A DNA stretch of 24,932 bases from Clostridia bacterium (GTDB lineage: Bacteria > Bacillota > Clostridia > Oscillospirales > CAG-272), in NCBI GenBank assembly GCA_017408535.1, contig JAFQUL010000141.1, positions 1 to 24,932 of the forward strand. The letters are read 5' to 3'. This document shows positions 13,969 to 20,475 of the stretch, in pieces. The notes below the pieces were generated by a model that was not told where the DNA came from, ran no database searches, and was given only the letters and a program-made list of their open reading frames with translations. The translations under genes were made by a program, and so were the position numbers. Every line of letters begins with the position of its first letter. The stretch's first letter is position 1.

Positions 13969-15066
13969 TTAGCTTTTGGTCTTGCTTCTGTTTTTTCTTC
14001 TTTCTCTGCGCACTCTGTTTATATGCCGCTCAAAATCACCGCTGTTTATCAACTCTGCAATAGTATACTGCTCAAACACCGGAACTGTACAGGAATAAAA
14101 GCCTATTTTTGCGTCAAATTCTTCGAGAAGACGGCGGGGAAGGACCATATAACCAACACGCATAGACGGTGCAAGGGTTTTTGAGAAGGTGTTGACGTAA
14201 ATGACCGAACCGTCCGGATCAAGAGAGAACAGGGTATCCTCAGCCTTACTTGACACGGTCAGCTCTGAATCAAAGTTGTCCTCAACGATATAACCTCCTC
14301 TTTCCTTGGCCCAAAGCAGATATTCCTTTTTCTTCGATGCACTTGCTGTTACGTTGCTCGGAAAGCTGTTGAAGGGGGTAACGTGAAGCACGGTGGCATC
14401 GGTGCTTTTCAGATCTTCCGTTACAATACCGTCACTCCCCATTCTGAGTTGACGGCATTCCACTCCGCATGCCCCGTATACACGTTTTATTTTATCGTAG
14501 GAGGGGTTTTCCGTGCCAAACACGTTTTCTCGCCCAAGAAGCTGAACTATCAGTGTGTAAAGATATTCAGCGCCTGAGCCTATTATTATCTGCTCCGGGA
14601 GAACTGACATTCCGTTTGCACGGGCAAGGTAGGTGCTTATTGCTTCTCTCAGCTCGGTACAGCCCCTGTTAGGGGACTTGATCATTATGTTTTCTCTTTC
14701 TTCTGTGATTATCCGGCGCATGGTTTTTGCAAGGACCGAAAAGGGAAATGTGTTCTCAGGTGTATGGTGATTTGACTGTACTGATTTTCCGTATGAACTG
14801 ACCTCACCTACCGACAGGAAATCCGTTTCTCTGTATACGGCAAAATACCCCCGCCGTGACCTTGCCTCGGCATATCCCTCGTCACAAAGTATGGAATATG
14901 CGTGCTCTGCGGTAATAACGCTTACACCGGTTTCCTCTGATATTAGCCGCTTTGAGGGAAGGCGGGCACCGTATCTGTAGTTGCCCTTTACTATATCTTT
15001 TTTTAACTGCTCGTACAGCTGTATGTACGAGGGCTCTTTTTTTGTTTTGTCTACCGAATCTTTCAT
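13969..15066 (-). CDS. MocR/PdxR-type GntR regulator with a C-terminally shortened aminotransferase domain
   Basis: Fusion of a GntR winged helix-turn-helix (residues about 10-78: YIQLYEQLKKDIVKGNYRYGARLPSKRLISEETGVSVITAEHAYSILCDEGY) to a fold-type I PLP domain (about 100-365). The PLP lysine is K296 in NTFSKTLAPSMRVGYMVLP, and EDNFDSE (260-267) matches the EDDYDSE motif that contacts the cofactor ring. PdxR members sense PLP and control B6 genes. The protein stops at 365 residues in HINRVRRERRKNRSKTKS, at the point where family members, usually 450-490 long, continue into the small C-terminal subdomain. Only 91 bases separate its stop from the kinase start, so the subdomain is absent rather than shifted out of frame. 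ATG follows AGGAAG by ten bases. Confidence 0.85.
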   Translation of the reverse strand: MKDSVDKTKKEPSYIQLYEQLKKDIVKGNYRYGARLPSKRLISEETGVSVITAEHAYSILCDEGYAEARSRRGYFAVYRETDFLSVGEVSSYGKSVQSNHHTPENTFPFSVLAKTMRRIITEERENIMIKSPNRGCTELREAISTYLARANGMSVLPEQIIIGSGAEYLYTLIVQLLGRENVFGTENPSYDKIKRVYGACGVECRQLRMGSDGIVTEDLKSTDATVLHVTPFNSFPSNVTASASKKKEYLLWAKERGGYIVEDNFDSELTVSSKAEDTLFSLDPDGSVIYVNTFSKTLAPSMRVGYMVLPRRLLEEFDAKIGFYSCTVPVFEQYTIAELINSGDFERHINRVRRERRKNRSKTKS

Positions 15067-15093
15067 CTGGTCATATCTTCCTGTGTAAAACTG

Positions 15094-15138
15094 AATGATT
15101 TTATACTACCATATCATTTTATTACAGAGCAGCTGATT
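15094..15138 (-). promoter_or_regulatory. Probable promoter of the MocR-type regulator
   Basis: On the minus strand TTTACA-17-TAAAAT precedes the gene. Between this -10 and the ribosome binding site, AATGAT and ATCATT form a small inverted repeat around a TGGTA that also occurs in the palindrome at 13911-13930; this may be a weak autoregulatory site. Confidence 0.5.
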
Positions 15139-15183
15139 TGTAAATAGCTTTTCTTAATTTACAGAGTTTTTTGTTTTTAAATG

Positions 15184-15212
15184 TTGTTATTTTTTTTCTG
15201 TTGTGTTATACT
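15184..15212 (+). promoter_or_regulatory. Promoter of the aldolase-kinase-esterase operon
   Basis: TTGTTA (15184-15189) and TATACT (15207-15212) are 17 bases apart, with an expected start near 15219 and a leader of about 45 bases. Confidence 0.65.
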
Positions 15213-15229
15213 TGAGTTAATGAATAAAG

Positions 15230-15245
15230 GCCGCCGATCGGCGGC
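15230..15245 (+). promoter_or_regulatory. GC-rich 16-bp palindrome in the leader of the aldolase operon
   Basis: GCCGCC and GGCGGC flank GATC, a perfect 16-bp palindrome between the predicted transcription start and the ribosome binding site (CGGAGG). It could be an operator or, as RNA, a 6-bp hairpin with a GAUC loop. There is no T tract, so it is not a terminator. Confidence 0.6.
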
Positions 15246-15263
15246 GAACGGAGGAAAAGGCAA

Positions 15264-16033
15264 ATGACTCTTCGCGAAAAGGTTCTCGCAAAGCAGAATA
15301 TCTGCGGAACACACATTACAATGACAGATCCCAGCATAGCTGAAATGATGGGATATATCGGTTTTGACTTTATATGGATAGATCTTGAGCACGCTTATAT
15401 TTCCTTTGAACAGCTATACAGCATGATCAACTGTGCAAAGGCCGCAGGAACTGCTACTATTGTCAGAGTTCCTCAGCATGATTTTACCTATACCAAGAAG
15501 GTTATGGAGATGGGAGTAGACGGAATTATCTTTCCCATGATCAAGGACGCAAAAGAAGCTGAGGAGATGATAAACTACACTCTTTACCCCCGCTTGGCAA
15601 CCGCGGCTGCGGCCCCAAGAGAGCTGTAAAATTCGGCCTTGACGATGAGCCTGAGTATTTCAGAAACGGACATACCAAGACCTGCAGATTTATTCAGATA
15701 GAGCGGGAGTCCGCAGTTGACGATCTTGAAAACATAGTTAAGAATCCTTACATTGACGGATACATATTCGGTCTGATGGATCTTTCCGGCTCTATTAATG
15801 AGCTTGGCAACTGCCTCGGCGAGAATAACCTTAAGTTAGTCAAGAGAACTATCGAGGTAATGAATAAGTATAACAAGACCATCGGAATATCAATGACACC
15901 CAACGATGAGGAGCTTATGCGTACATATTTTGATATGGGCATAAATATGATATCTGCAGGTGCTGATTTCGATCATATCGTCAAGGGCGCCAAGACTACA
16001 CTTGCAAATGCTAAAAAGGTGTTTTCTGAGTAA
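15264..16033 (+). pseudogene. HpcH/HpaI-type aldolase (2-keto-3-deoxy sugar acid aldolase family), frameshifted
   Basis: A class II pyruvate aldolase gene read in two frames. The first frame (15264-15629) gives KQNICGTHITMTDPSIAEMMGYIGFDFIWIDLEHAYISFEQLY...VMEMGVDGIIFPMIKDAKEAEEMINYTLYP, typical of the family, then turns to nonsense and stops. From about 15590 the next frame continues the family block PPLGNRGCGPKRAVKFG and runs without a stop through YIFGLMDLSGSINELGN and ISAGADFDHIVKGAKTTLANAKKVFSE to 16033. One C is missing in the run of five C at 15587-15591; six C would restore an intact protein of about 256 residues, normal for the family. Everything else looks functional, so this is either a very recent mutation or a sequencing/assembly error. 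Start follows CGGAGG. It leads an operon with a PfkB kinase. Confidence 0.85.
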
Positions 16034-16051
16034 AAAGTTAGGATGACGAAA

Positions 16052-16984
16052 ATGAAAAAGTATAACGTTACCGCTCTCGGTGAGATACTGATAGATATGG
16101 CTCCTATGGGCCGTGATGACAGCGGGGATAATATGTTTGTCAGTAAGGCCGGAGGAGCTCCCGTAACCTTTCTTGCTACAGTTGCAAAATACGGCGGACG
16201 TGCCGCTTTTATCGGTAAGGTCGGCGATGATATGTTCGGTGCCCATCTCCGCGAGGTGGTAAAGAATGCCGGGATAGATGACAGTAATTTGATAACGGAT
16301 AAGGTACATAATACCACTTTGGCGTTCGTTTCTCTTGATGATAAGGGTGACAGGTCCTTCAGCTTTTACCGCAGCTTTAATGCAGATACCTTCCTTTCTA
16401 AGGATGATGTTGATACAGAGCTTATAAAAAACTCTGATATATTCCATTTCGGGTCTCTTTCTCTCACCTCCGAGTGCTGTGAGGAGGCGACCGCCTATGC
16501 GCTCAGAACGGCAAGAGAGTCGGGATGTGTCATTACCTATGACCCTAACTACCGTCCTGCACTTTGGGAGAGCGAGGCTGCAGCTATCGAGAAAATAATG
16601 AAATATATCGGCTATGCAGATATACTCAAGGTATCAAGAGAAGAAGCGGAGATGCTCTCCTGTAAGACAACCACAGAGGAAGCCGAAAGTTTTTTCCTTG
16701 GACTCGGTATCTCGCTTGTCCTGATAACTGATGCAGAAAACGGTGCATATTTTGCAACAGCCTCCGGACGCGGACACGTCCCCTCGGCAGACGTTTCTGC
16801 AGTAGATACGACCGGTGCGGGGGATATCTTCTTCGGAAGCTTTATACACAAGTTTATCTCATCCGGTAAAGCTCTTGATGAGCTTAATATAGGCGATATA
16901 GCGGAGTTCGCCGCTTTTGCCGCAAATAATGCGGGGAAGAGTACTCTGAAAAAGGGTGGACTTCCTTCGATCCCGGAATTTTGA
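16052..16984 (+). CDS. PfkB-family sugar kinase (fructokinase / 2-keto-3-deoxygluconate kinase-like)
   Basis: Ribokinase-superfamily enzyme transferring phosphate from ATP to a sugar or sugar acid in the cytoplasm. The start chosen (16052, MKKYNVTALGEILIDM) matches the family N-terminus and has TTAGGA eight bases upstream; an in-frame ATG at 16043 would place that site on top of the codon. Motifs in order: AGGAPVTFLATVAKYGGRAAFIGKVGDD (33-60), DPNYRPALW (164-172), NGAYF, and the ATP/anion-hole signature DTTGAGD (252-258). Length of 310 is usual. It starts 18 bases after the frameshifted aldolase gene. Kinase plus pyruvate aldolase suggests breakdown of a keto-deoxy sugar acid, but fructokinase is equally consistent with the sequence alone. 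Confidence 0.9.
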   Translation: MKKYNVTALGEILIDMAPMGRDDSGDNMFVSKAGGAPVTFLATVAKYGGRAAFIGKVGDDMFGAHLREVVKNAGIDDSNLITDKVHNTTLAFVSLDDKGDRSFSFYRSFNADTFLSKDDVDTELIKNSDIFHFGSLSLTSECCEEATAYALRTARESGCVITYDPNYRPALWESEAAAIEKIMKYIGYADILKVSREEAEMLSCKTTTEEAESFFLGLGISLVLITDAENGAYFATASGRGHVPSADVSAVDTTGAGDIFFGSFIHKFISSGKALDELNIGDIAEFAAFAANNAGKSTLKKGGLPSIPEF

Positions 16985-16998
16985 AAAGGAGAGAAAAT

Positions 16999-17799
16999 AT
17001 GAAAAATTATTTACTTTGGGAAAAGGGGGCACCGGGCTTTGACCTGTCTGTGGGGCAGTCTGAACCCTCTGTGGATGCGTATATTATTGATGACGGAATG
17101 CCTCGTTCTGCCGTGATAGTTTGTCCCGGCGGCGGGTACACTCACAGAGCAGAGGATCACGAAGGAAAACAGATATGTGAGTTTCTCAACAGCCACGGTA
17201 TCAATGCATTTATGCTTAAATACCGTCTCTCTCCTTACCGCTATCCCGCTCAGTTGTGGGATGTTCAGCGTGCGGTACGTTTCGTCAGATATAATGCGGA
17301 AAAATTCGGTGTTATTCCCGACAAGATCGGTGTACTTGGCTTTTCCGCCGGCGGTCACCTTACCGTAATGGCAATAGAGCATTACGATTACGGCAGGGAC
17401 GACGGTGATGAGATCGACCGTGTAAGCTGCCGCCCCGATGCCGGAGTACTTTGTTATGCGGTTGTCACTCTTGAAAAGGAATATGCCCATAAGGGCTCTG
17501 CCAGAGAGCTTCTCGGTGCCGATGGATATGCTGACAAAGAGTTGCTTTCCCGTCTCTCTGGCGAGAACAGCGTCCCCTCTGACTGTCCCCCTGTGTTTTT
17601 GTGGCATACGGCGGATGATGACTGTGTGCCGTCGGCAAACAGTCTGAATATGGCGAAAGCTCTCAGAGATAAGAACATCCCCTATGAGATGCATATTTTC
17701 CCCACCGGCAATCACGGCCTTGGTCTTGGACTTGACCGTCCCGGTGTAAAGCTTTGGTCACCTCTTCTTGCTGAGTGGCTAAATGAGATCGGTTTCTGA
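16999..17799 (+). CDS. Alpha/beta-hydrolase esterase (BD-FAE / acetyl xylan esterase-like)
   Basis: Serine esterase of the alpha/beta-hydrolase fold, 266 residues, with no signal peptide and therefore probably cytoplasmic. Oxyanion-hole motif CPGGGYTHRAEDHEG (42-56), nucleophile elbow GFSAGG with S116, candidate acid D207 in HTADDDCVP, and catalytic H239 in GNHGLGL. The set resembles bacterial esterases that remove acetyl or feruloyl groups from plant oligosaccharides. ATG at 16999 has AAGGAGAG about eight bases upstream; a TTG fifteen... codons earlier is not needed, since the open frame upstream overlaps the kinase stop. It begins 14 bases after the kinase gene and is followed by a terminator, so it completes the operon and fits catabolism of a decorated plant sugar. 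Confidence 0.9.
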   Translation: MKNYLLWEKGAPGFDLSVGQSEPSVDAYIIDDGMPRSAVIVCPGGGYTHRAEDHEGKQICEFLNSHGINAFMLKYRLSPYRYPAQLWDVQRAVRFVRYNAEKFGVIPDKIGVLGFSAGGHLTVMAIEHYDYGRDDGDEIDRVSCRPDAGVLCYAVVTLEKEYAHKGSARELLGADGYADKELLSRLSGENSVPSDCPPVFLWHTADDDCVPSANSLNMAKALRDKNIPYEMHIFPTGNHGLGLGLDRPGVKLWSPLLAEWLNEIGF

Positions 17800-17813
17800 A
17801 ACTGAAAAAGTGT

Positions 17814-17853
17814 AAAACAGGTCTTTGTTATCTAGGACGAAGACCTGTTTTTT
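17814..17853 (+). terminator. Intrinsic terminator of the aldolase-kinase-esterase operon
   Basis: AAAACAGGTCTT (17814-17825) pairs with AAGACCTGTTTT (17840-17851) around a 14-base loop, and the T tract continues to 17853. Confidence 0.92.
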
Positions 17854-17893
17854 GCTTAAAAAAATGTGTTAATAACACATTTTCAAAAAACTA

Positions 17894-17922
17894 TTGAATT
17901 AACCTTATATTTTTGATATAAT
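17894..17922 (+). promoter_or_regulatory. Promoter of the nitroreductase-MATE operon
   Basis: TTGAAT (17894-17899) and TATAAT (17917-17922) with a 17-base spacer, giving an unusually long leader of about 150 bases before the nitroreductase. Confidence 0.78.
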
Positions 17923-17942
17923 CTGTGTAATGAAATATCGGT

Positions 17943-18061
17943 CATCGGAGGACAGAGCACCGTAGTGCTTGAGAGGAATCTTTTTCCTCTGCCTGTCGGA
18001 TAAGATGTCGGGTGAGCTCGGTTATTACGCAGTATGTGCGCTATTCCGGGCATTTTTGTTT
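17943..18061 (+). promoter_or_regulatory. Structured leader with internal terminator: candidate riboswitch/attenuator
   Basis: The leader folds into a multi-branch structure. An outer stem CATC (17943-17946)/GATG (18004-18007) encloses stem GACAG (17951-17955)/CTGTC (17993-17997). That stem encloses hairpin AGCAC-cgta-GTGCT (17956-17969) and hairpin AGAGGAA (17972-17978)/TTCCTCT (17984-17990). Then comes a terminator-like hairpin: GCTCGG (18016-18021) with CCGGGC (18046-18051) and an inner CGCA/TGCG stem (18028-18031/18037-18040), followed by ATTTTTGTTT. An aptamer-like domain followed by a terminator before the start codon is the layout of a transcriptional riboswitch. I could not match it to a known class. 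The guanidine-IV (mepA) class is one to test because a MATE gene lies downstream. Confidence 0.55.
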
Positions 18062-18082
18062 ATTAGGTAAAAGAGGTATAAG

Positions 18083-18613
18083 ATGAACTTTACTGAGATC
18101 GCAGAAAACAGACAGTCCTGCAGAAGCTATGATCCGGCAAGAGAGGTAGAAAAAGAAAAGCTTGATAAAATACTTCATTCGGCAATTCTTTCTCCCTCTG
18201 CCTGTAACGGACAGCCATACCGTATAACCGTCTGTAAGGGTGAGAGTGCGTCACGGGTAGCCGCGGCGGTGCAGGGTATGGGTATGAATAAATTTGCCGC
18301 CGATGCCCCCCTAATGCTGGTGATTTCCGAGATGCCTTATGTAGCAACTGTCGCTCTCGGTGCTAAGCTGAAGAAGAACGATTACCGTTCCATCGATATC
18401 GGTATTCTTGCCGCCTATATTACCGCAGAGGCAACCGCCCAGGGTCTTGGCAGTTGTATTCTCGGGTGGCTCGACGATGAGAAGATACGCCGTATTTGCG
18501 CTGTTGACGGTACCGTGCGCCTTGTTATCACTCTCGGATATGCAAGAGAAGGTGACAAGCTCAGAGATAAGAAGCGAAAGGACAGTTCACAGCTTATAAA
18601 TACTGTGGAATAA
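18083..18613 (+). CDS. Nitroreductase-family flavoprotein
   Basis: FMN-dependent NAD(P)H oxidoreductase of the nitroreductase superfamily, 176 residues, probably dimeric and cytoplasmic. The FMN-phosphate contact motif is at the start (ENRQSCRSYDPAREV, residues 8-22), followed by ILHSAILSPSACNGQPYRI (31-49), then DIGILAAYITAEATAQGLGSCILGW and LVITLGYARE near the C-terminus. Substrates in this family range from nitroaromatics and quinones to flavins and cannot be told from sequence. The start at 18083 follows AAGAGG. The gene lies behind a long structured leader with a terminator hairpin, and the MATE exporter begins 10 bases after its stop, so the two are likely co-transcribed, perhaps to modify and export a toxic compound. 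Confidence 0.92.
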   Translation: MNFTEIAENRQSCRSYDPAREVEKEKLDKILHSAILSPSACNGQPYRITVCKGESASRVAAAVQGMGMNKFAADAPLMLVISEMPYVATVALGAKLKKNDYRSIDIGILAAYITAEATAQGLGSCILGWLDDEKIRRICAVDGTVRLVITLGYAREGDKLRDKKRKDSSQLINTVE

Positions 18614-18623
18614 GAGTTATTCT

Positions 18624-20018
18624 ATGAAGGTCGATTCAAAAGTGATGTTCGCCACGATGAAACCGTGGAAGCTGTTTTTTGTGGTGGCTTTACCGGGAGT
18701 CGTCAGTATGTTTGCCATGTCGGTGTACAGCCTTATCGAAGGCGTATTTCTCGGGCAAAAGCTCGGCGAGGTCGCCTTAACGGCGGTGAACATCGCATTC
18801 CCGATGATATTAATTAATTTTTCACTGTCAGATCTTGTTGCGGTGGGCTCGTCTGTGCCAATATCTATTGCGCTTGGCAGAAAAGATGAAAAGACCGCCA
18901 ATAATATCTTTTCCTGCTCTATAATTATGATATTTGCCGTTTCGGTGCTAATGGGCGCTGTAATGATGTTTGCGTCCGAGCCTCTTGCGGCTTTGATGGG
19001 AGCAGAGGATAATATACTTGATATGGCCGCCCGTTATATACGGACCTATGCTATATGCAGTCCTATAAGTACAGTGTTTTTTGCCATGGACAACTATTTG
19101 CGTATCAGCGGGTATGTCAGAGCAAGTATGCTTATAAACATATTCTGTAACGTTATGACCCTGGTGCTGCTGTTTTTGTTTATATTTGTTCTGGACATGG
19201 ACGTTGTCGGATCTGCACTTGCATCCTGTCTTTCAATGTGTGCGTGCTCTGTTCTGGCTATGATACCGTTTCTTCGGGGTAAAGCTATCCTCAAGTTTAC
19301 CCGGCCCGTCTTTCACTTCAGAATGATACGGCAGATAGTTGCCTGCGGCTCACCTGCGTTCCTCAACAATATTGCCGGACGTGTTACCTCTATTATGATG
19401 AACATCTCTCTTGTGACCCTCGGTACCAAAGCACTGGGAGCAGGCGGCGGTACTACGGCAGTTGCCGCATACGCAGTACTGCTGTATGCCGGCGATATGG
19501 GATTTTCGCTGATTTACGGTATGAGTGATTCTTTGGCACCGGCAATAGGCTTTAACTGGGGAGCAGAGAATTACGGCAGAGTCCGAAAGATAGCAATTTG
19601 TAATTATATCGGTACTTTTACACTCAGTATAATTTTTGCGGGGACTATGTTTTTCTTCTCCCGTCCTTTGGCATCTATGTTTGTTGAGAGCGGAAACACA
19701 GTTCTCCTTGATCTTTCGTCAGGTGCGATGAAGATATTCTCTATCGGAATGTTTTTCAGGGGATTTTCCACCACCGCACAGAGTTTCCTCAGTGCAATAG
19801 AAAAGCCTTTTTATGCCACTCTTCTTTCAGTTTCATTTGCCCTGGTATTCCCGCTGATAGCACTTCTGTTATTATGGCCGCTGGGACTTACCGGTATATG
19901 GTTTAATTCGCCCTGTACCACTCTCCTGTCAACTGTCTTCGGGCTCGTGCTTATCCGTATCGTGCAGAGTGAGATAAAGAAAAGAACAAAGAGAAAAAAT
20001 GAGACAGTAAATAACTAA
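18624..20018 (+). CDS. MATE-family multidrug efflux transporter (MepA-like)
   Basis: Cation-driven exporter with about 12 membrane helices, 464 residues, usual length for the family. Diagnostic features are the N-terminal helix pair PWKLFFVVALPGVVSMFAMSVYSLIEGVFLGQKLGEVALTAVNIAFP, the GSSVPISIALGRKDEKTANN loop, and the second-half repeat beginning VACGSPAFLNNIAGRVTSIMMN with APAIGFNWGAENYGRVRKI. These fit the MepA/DinF-like bacterial branch. A basic tail (KKRTKRKNETVNN) ends the protein. No good ribosome binding site precedes the ATG (only AAGAG), and the gene is 10 bases behind the nitroreductase, so coupling is likely. The stop codon overlaps the A tract of a half-terminator (20017-20029) that an insertion appears to have split. 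Confidence 0.94.
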   Translation: MKVDSKVMFATMKPWKLFFVVALPGVVSMFAMSVYSLIEGVFLGQKLGEVALTAVNIAFPMILINFSLSDLVAVGSSVPISIALGRKDEKTANNIFSCSIIMIFAVSVLMGAVMMFASEPLAALMGAEDNILDMAARYIRTYAICSPISTVFFAMDNYLRISGYVRASMLINIFCNVMTLVLLFLFIFVLDMDVVGSALASCLSMCACSVLAMIPFLRGKAILKFTRPVFHFRMIRQIVACGSPAFLNNIAGRVTSIMMNISLVTLGTKALGAGGGTTAVAAYAVLLYAGDMGFSLIYGMSDSLAPAIGFNWGAENYGRVRKIAICNYIGTFTLSIIFAGTMFFFSRPLASMFVESGNTVLLDLSSGAMKIFSIGMFFRGFSTTAQSFLSAIEKPFYATLLSVSFALVFPLIALLLLWPLGLTGIWFNSPCTTLLSTVFGLVLIRIVQSEIKKRTKRKNETVNN

Positions 20019-20029
20019 AAAAAGAAGCC
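20017..20029. terminator. Left half of a split bidirectional terminator
   Basis: A7-GAAGCC, directly at the MATE stop codon. Its exact complement GGCTTC-T7 lies at 21737-21749 directly at the stop codon of the convergent SLOG gene. Placed side by side they would form a 13-bp terminator hairpin of the same design as the one at 6812-6847. Confidence 0.6.
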
Positions 20030-20035
20030 CATTTG

Positions 20036-20056
20036 GGGCAATGTAGTTTAGATAAG
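20036..20056 (+). repeat. Left terminal inverted repeat of the XRE insert
   Basis: Shares GGGCAAT and the 12-base block AGTTTAGATAAG with the complement of 21703-21724; the only differences are one base gap and one substitution in between. Confidence 0.75.
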
Positions 20057-20404
20057 ACATATTAATTTTTGTTAAGGGTAATTCTACGGAGTTGCCCTTT
20101 TTTCTATGGTCAGCCGTTTAGATGTGTATGAGAATACTGCAAATACAAAGCCTATCTGCTTGAAATCGTGGTGACGCAGTGAAGACTCTGCTAAAATCGT
20201 TTTTGGGGAGTCATTGTGTTCGAGCTATATATTAAAATACAAGTTTTTAAGGCATTTAAAGGCAAAAACAAGTTCTTATACCCGAAATGCTTTATAGAAA
20301 TATAAAAGTTTTTATGTATAAGATTTTTTATAGGTTATGTTGCGAATATATAGTATAAATTGATAATTCAAGTAAAACTATAATTCTGATACACGAATGC
20401 TGTC
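20057..20404 (+). other. AT-rich non-coding stretch inside the insert
   Basis: No gene with a plausible start and ribosome binding site is visible in any frame. It contains a small terminator: AAGGGTAA (20074-20081) pairs with TTGCCCTT (20092-20099), with one G-T pair, followed by six T to 20103. This would stop transcripts arriving from the MATE gene. A GACTC/GAGTC pairing sits around 20180-20212. GAAATATAAA at 20297-20306 is the first copy of a repeat found twice more near the XRE promoter. Otherwise I see nothing recognisable. Confidence 0.6.
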
Positions 20405-20460
20405 TTGCGGAAATATAAATTGATTGGTACAATATATTCAACGGTACCGAAATATAAATT
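20405..20460 (+). promoter_or_regulatory. Promoter of the XRE gene with two exact GAAATATAAATT repeats
   Basis: TTGCGG (20405-20410) and TACAAT (20428-20433) with a 17-base spacer. The 12-base sequence GAAATATAAATT occurs at 20410-20421, within the spacer, and again at 20449-20460, just behind the expected start of transcription. The pair is 39 bases apart, close to four helical turns. This suits autoregulation by the XRE protein encoded downstream. Confidence 0.65.
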
Positions 20461-20475
20461 TTGAAGGAGAATTGT

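Noticed and set aside
16981..16998. Upstream TTG as start of the esterase
   Set aside because: It lies before the ribosome binding site AAGGAGAG and overlaps the kinase stop; the ATG at 16999 has the right spacing.
17011..17715. 234-codon open frame antisense to the esterase
   Set aside because: Shadow of the esterase codon pattern; no start signals and no recognisable protein features.
17943..18061. Firm assignment of the leader to the guanidine-IV riboswitch
   Set aside because: Only the MATE neighbour supports it; I could not match the sequence to the consensus, so it is left as an unassigned candidate.
20297..20460. Repeated GAAATATAAA motifs as a CRISPR array or origin iterons
   Set aside because: Only two exact and one shorter copy with unequal spacing, no spacers of regular length, and no cas or replication gene; a promoter operator is simpler.
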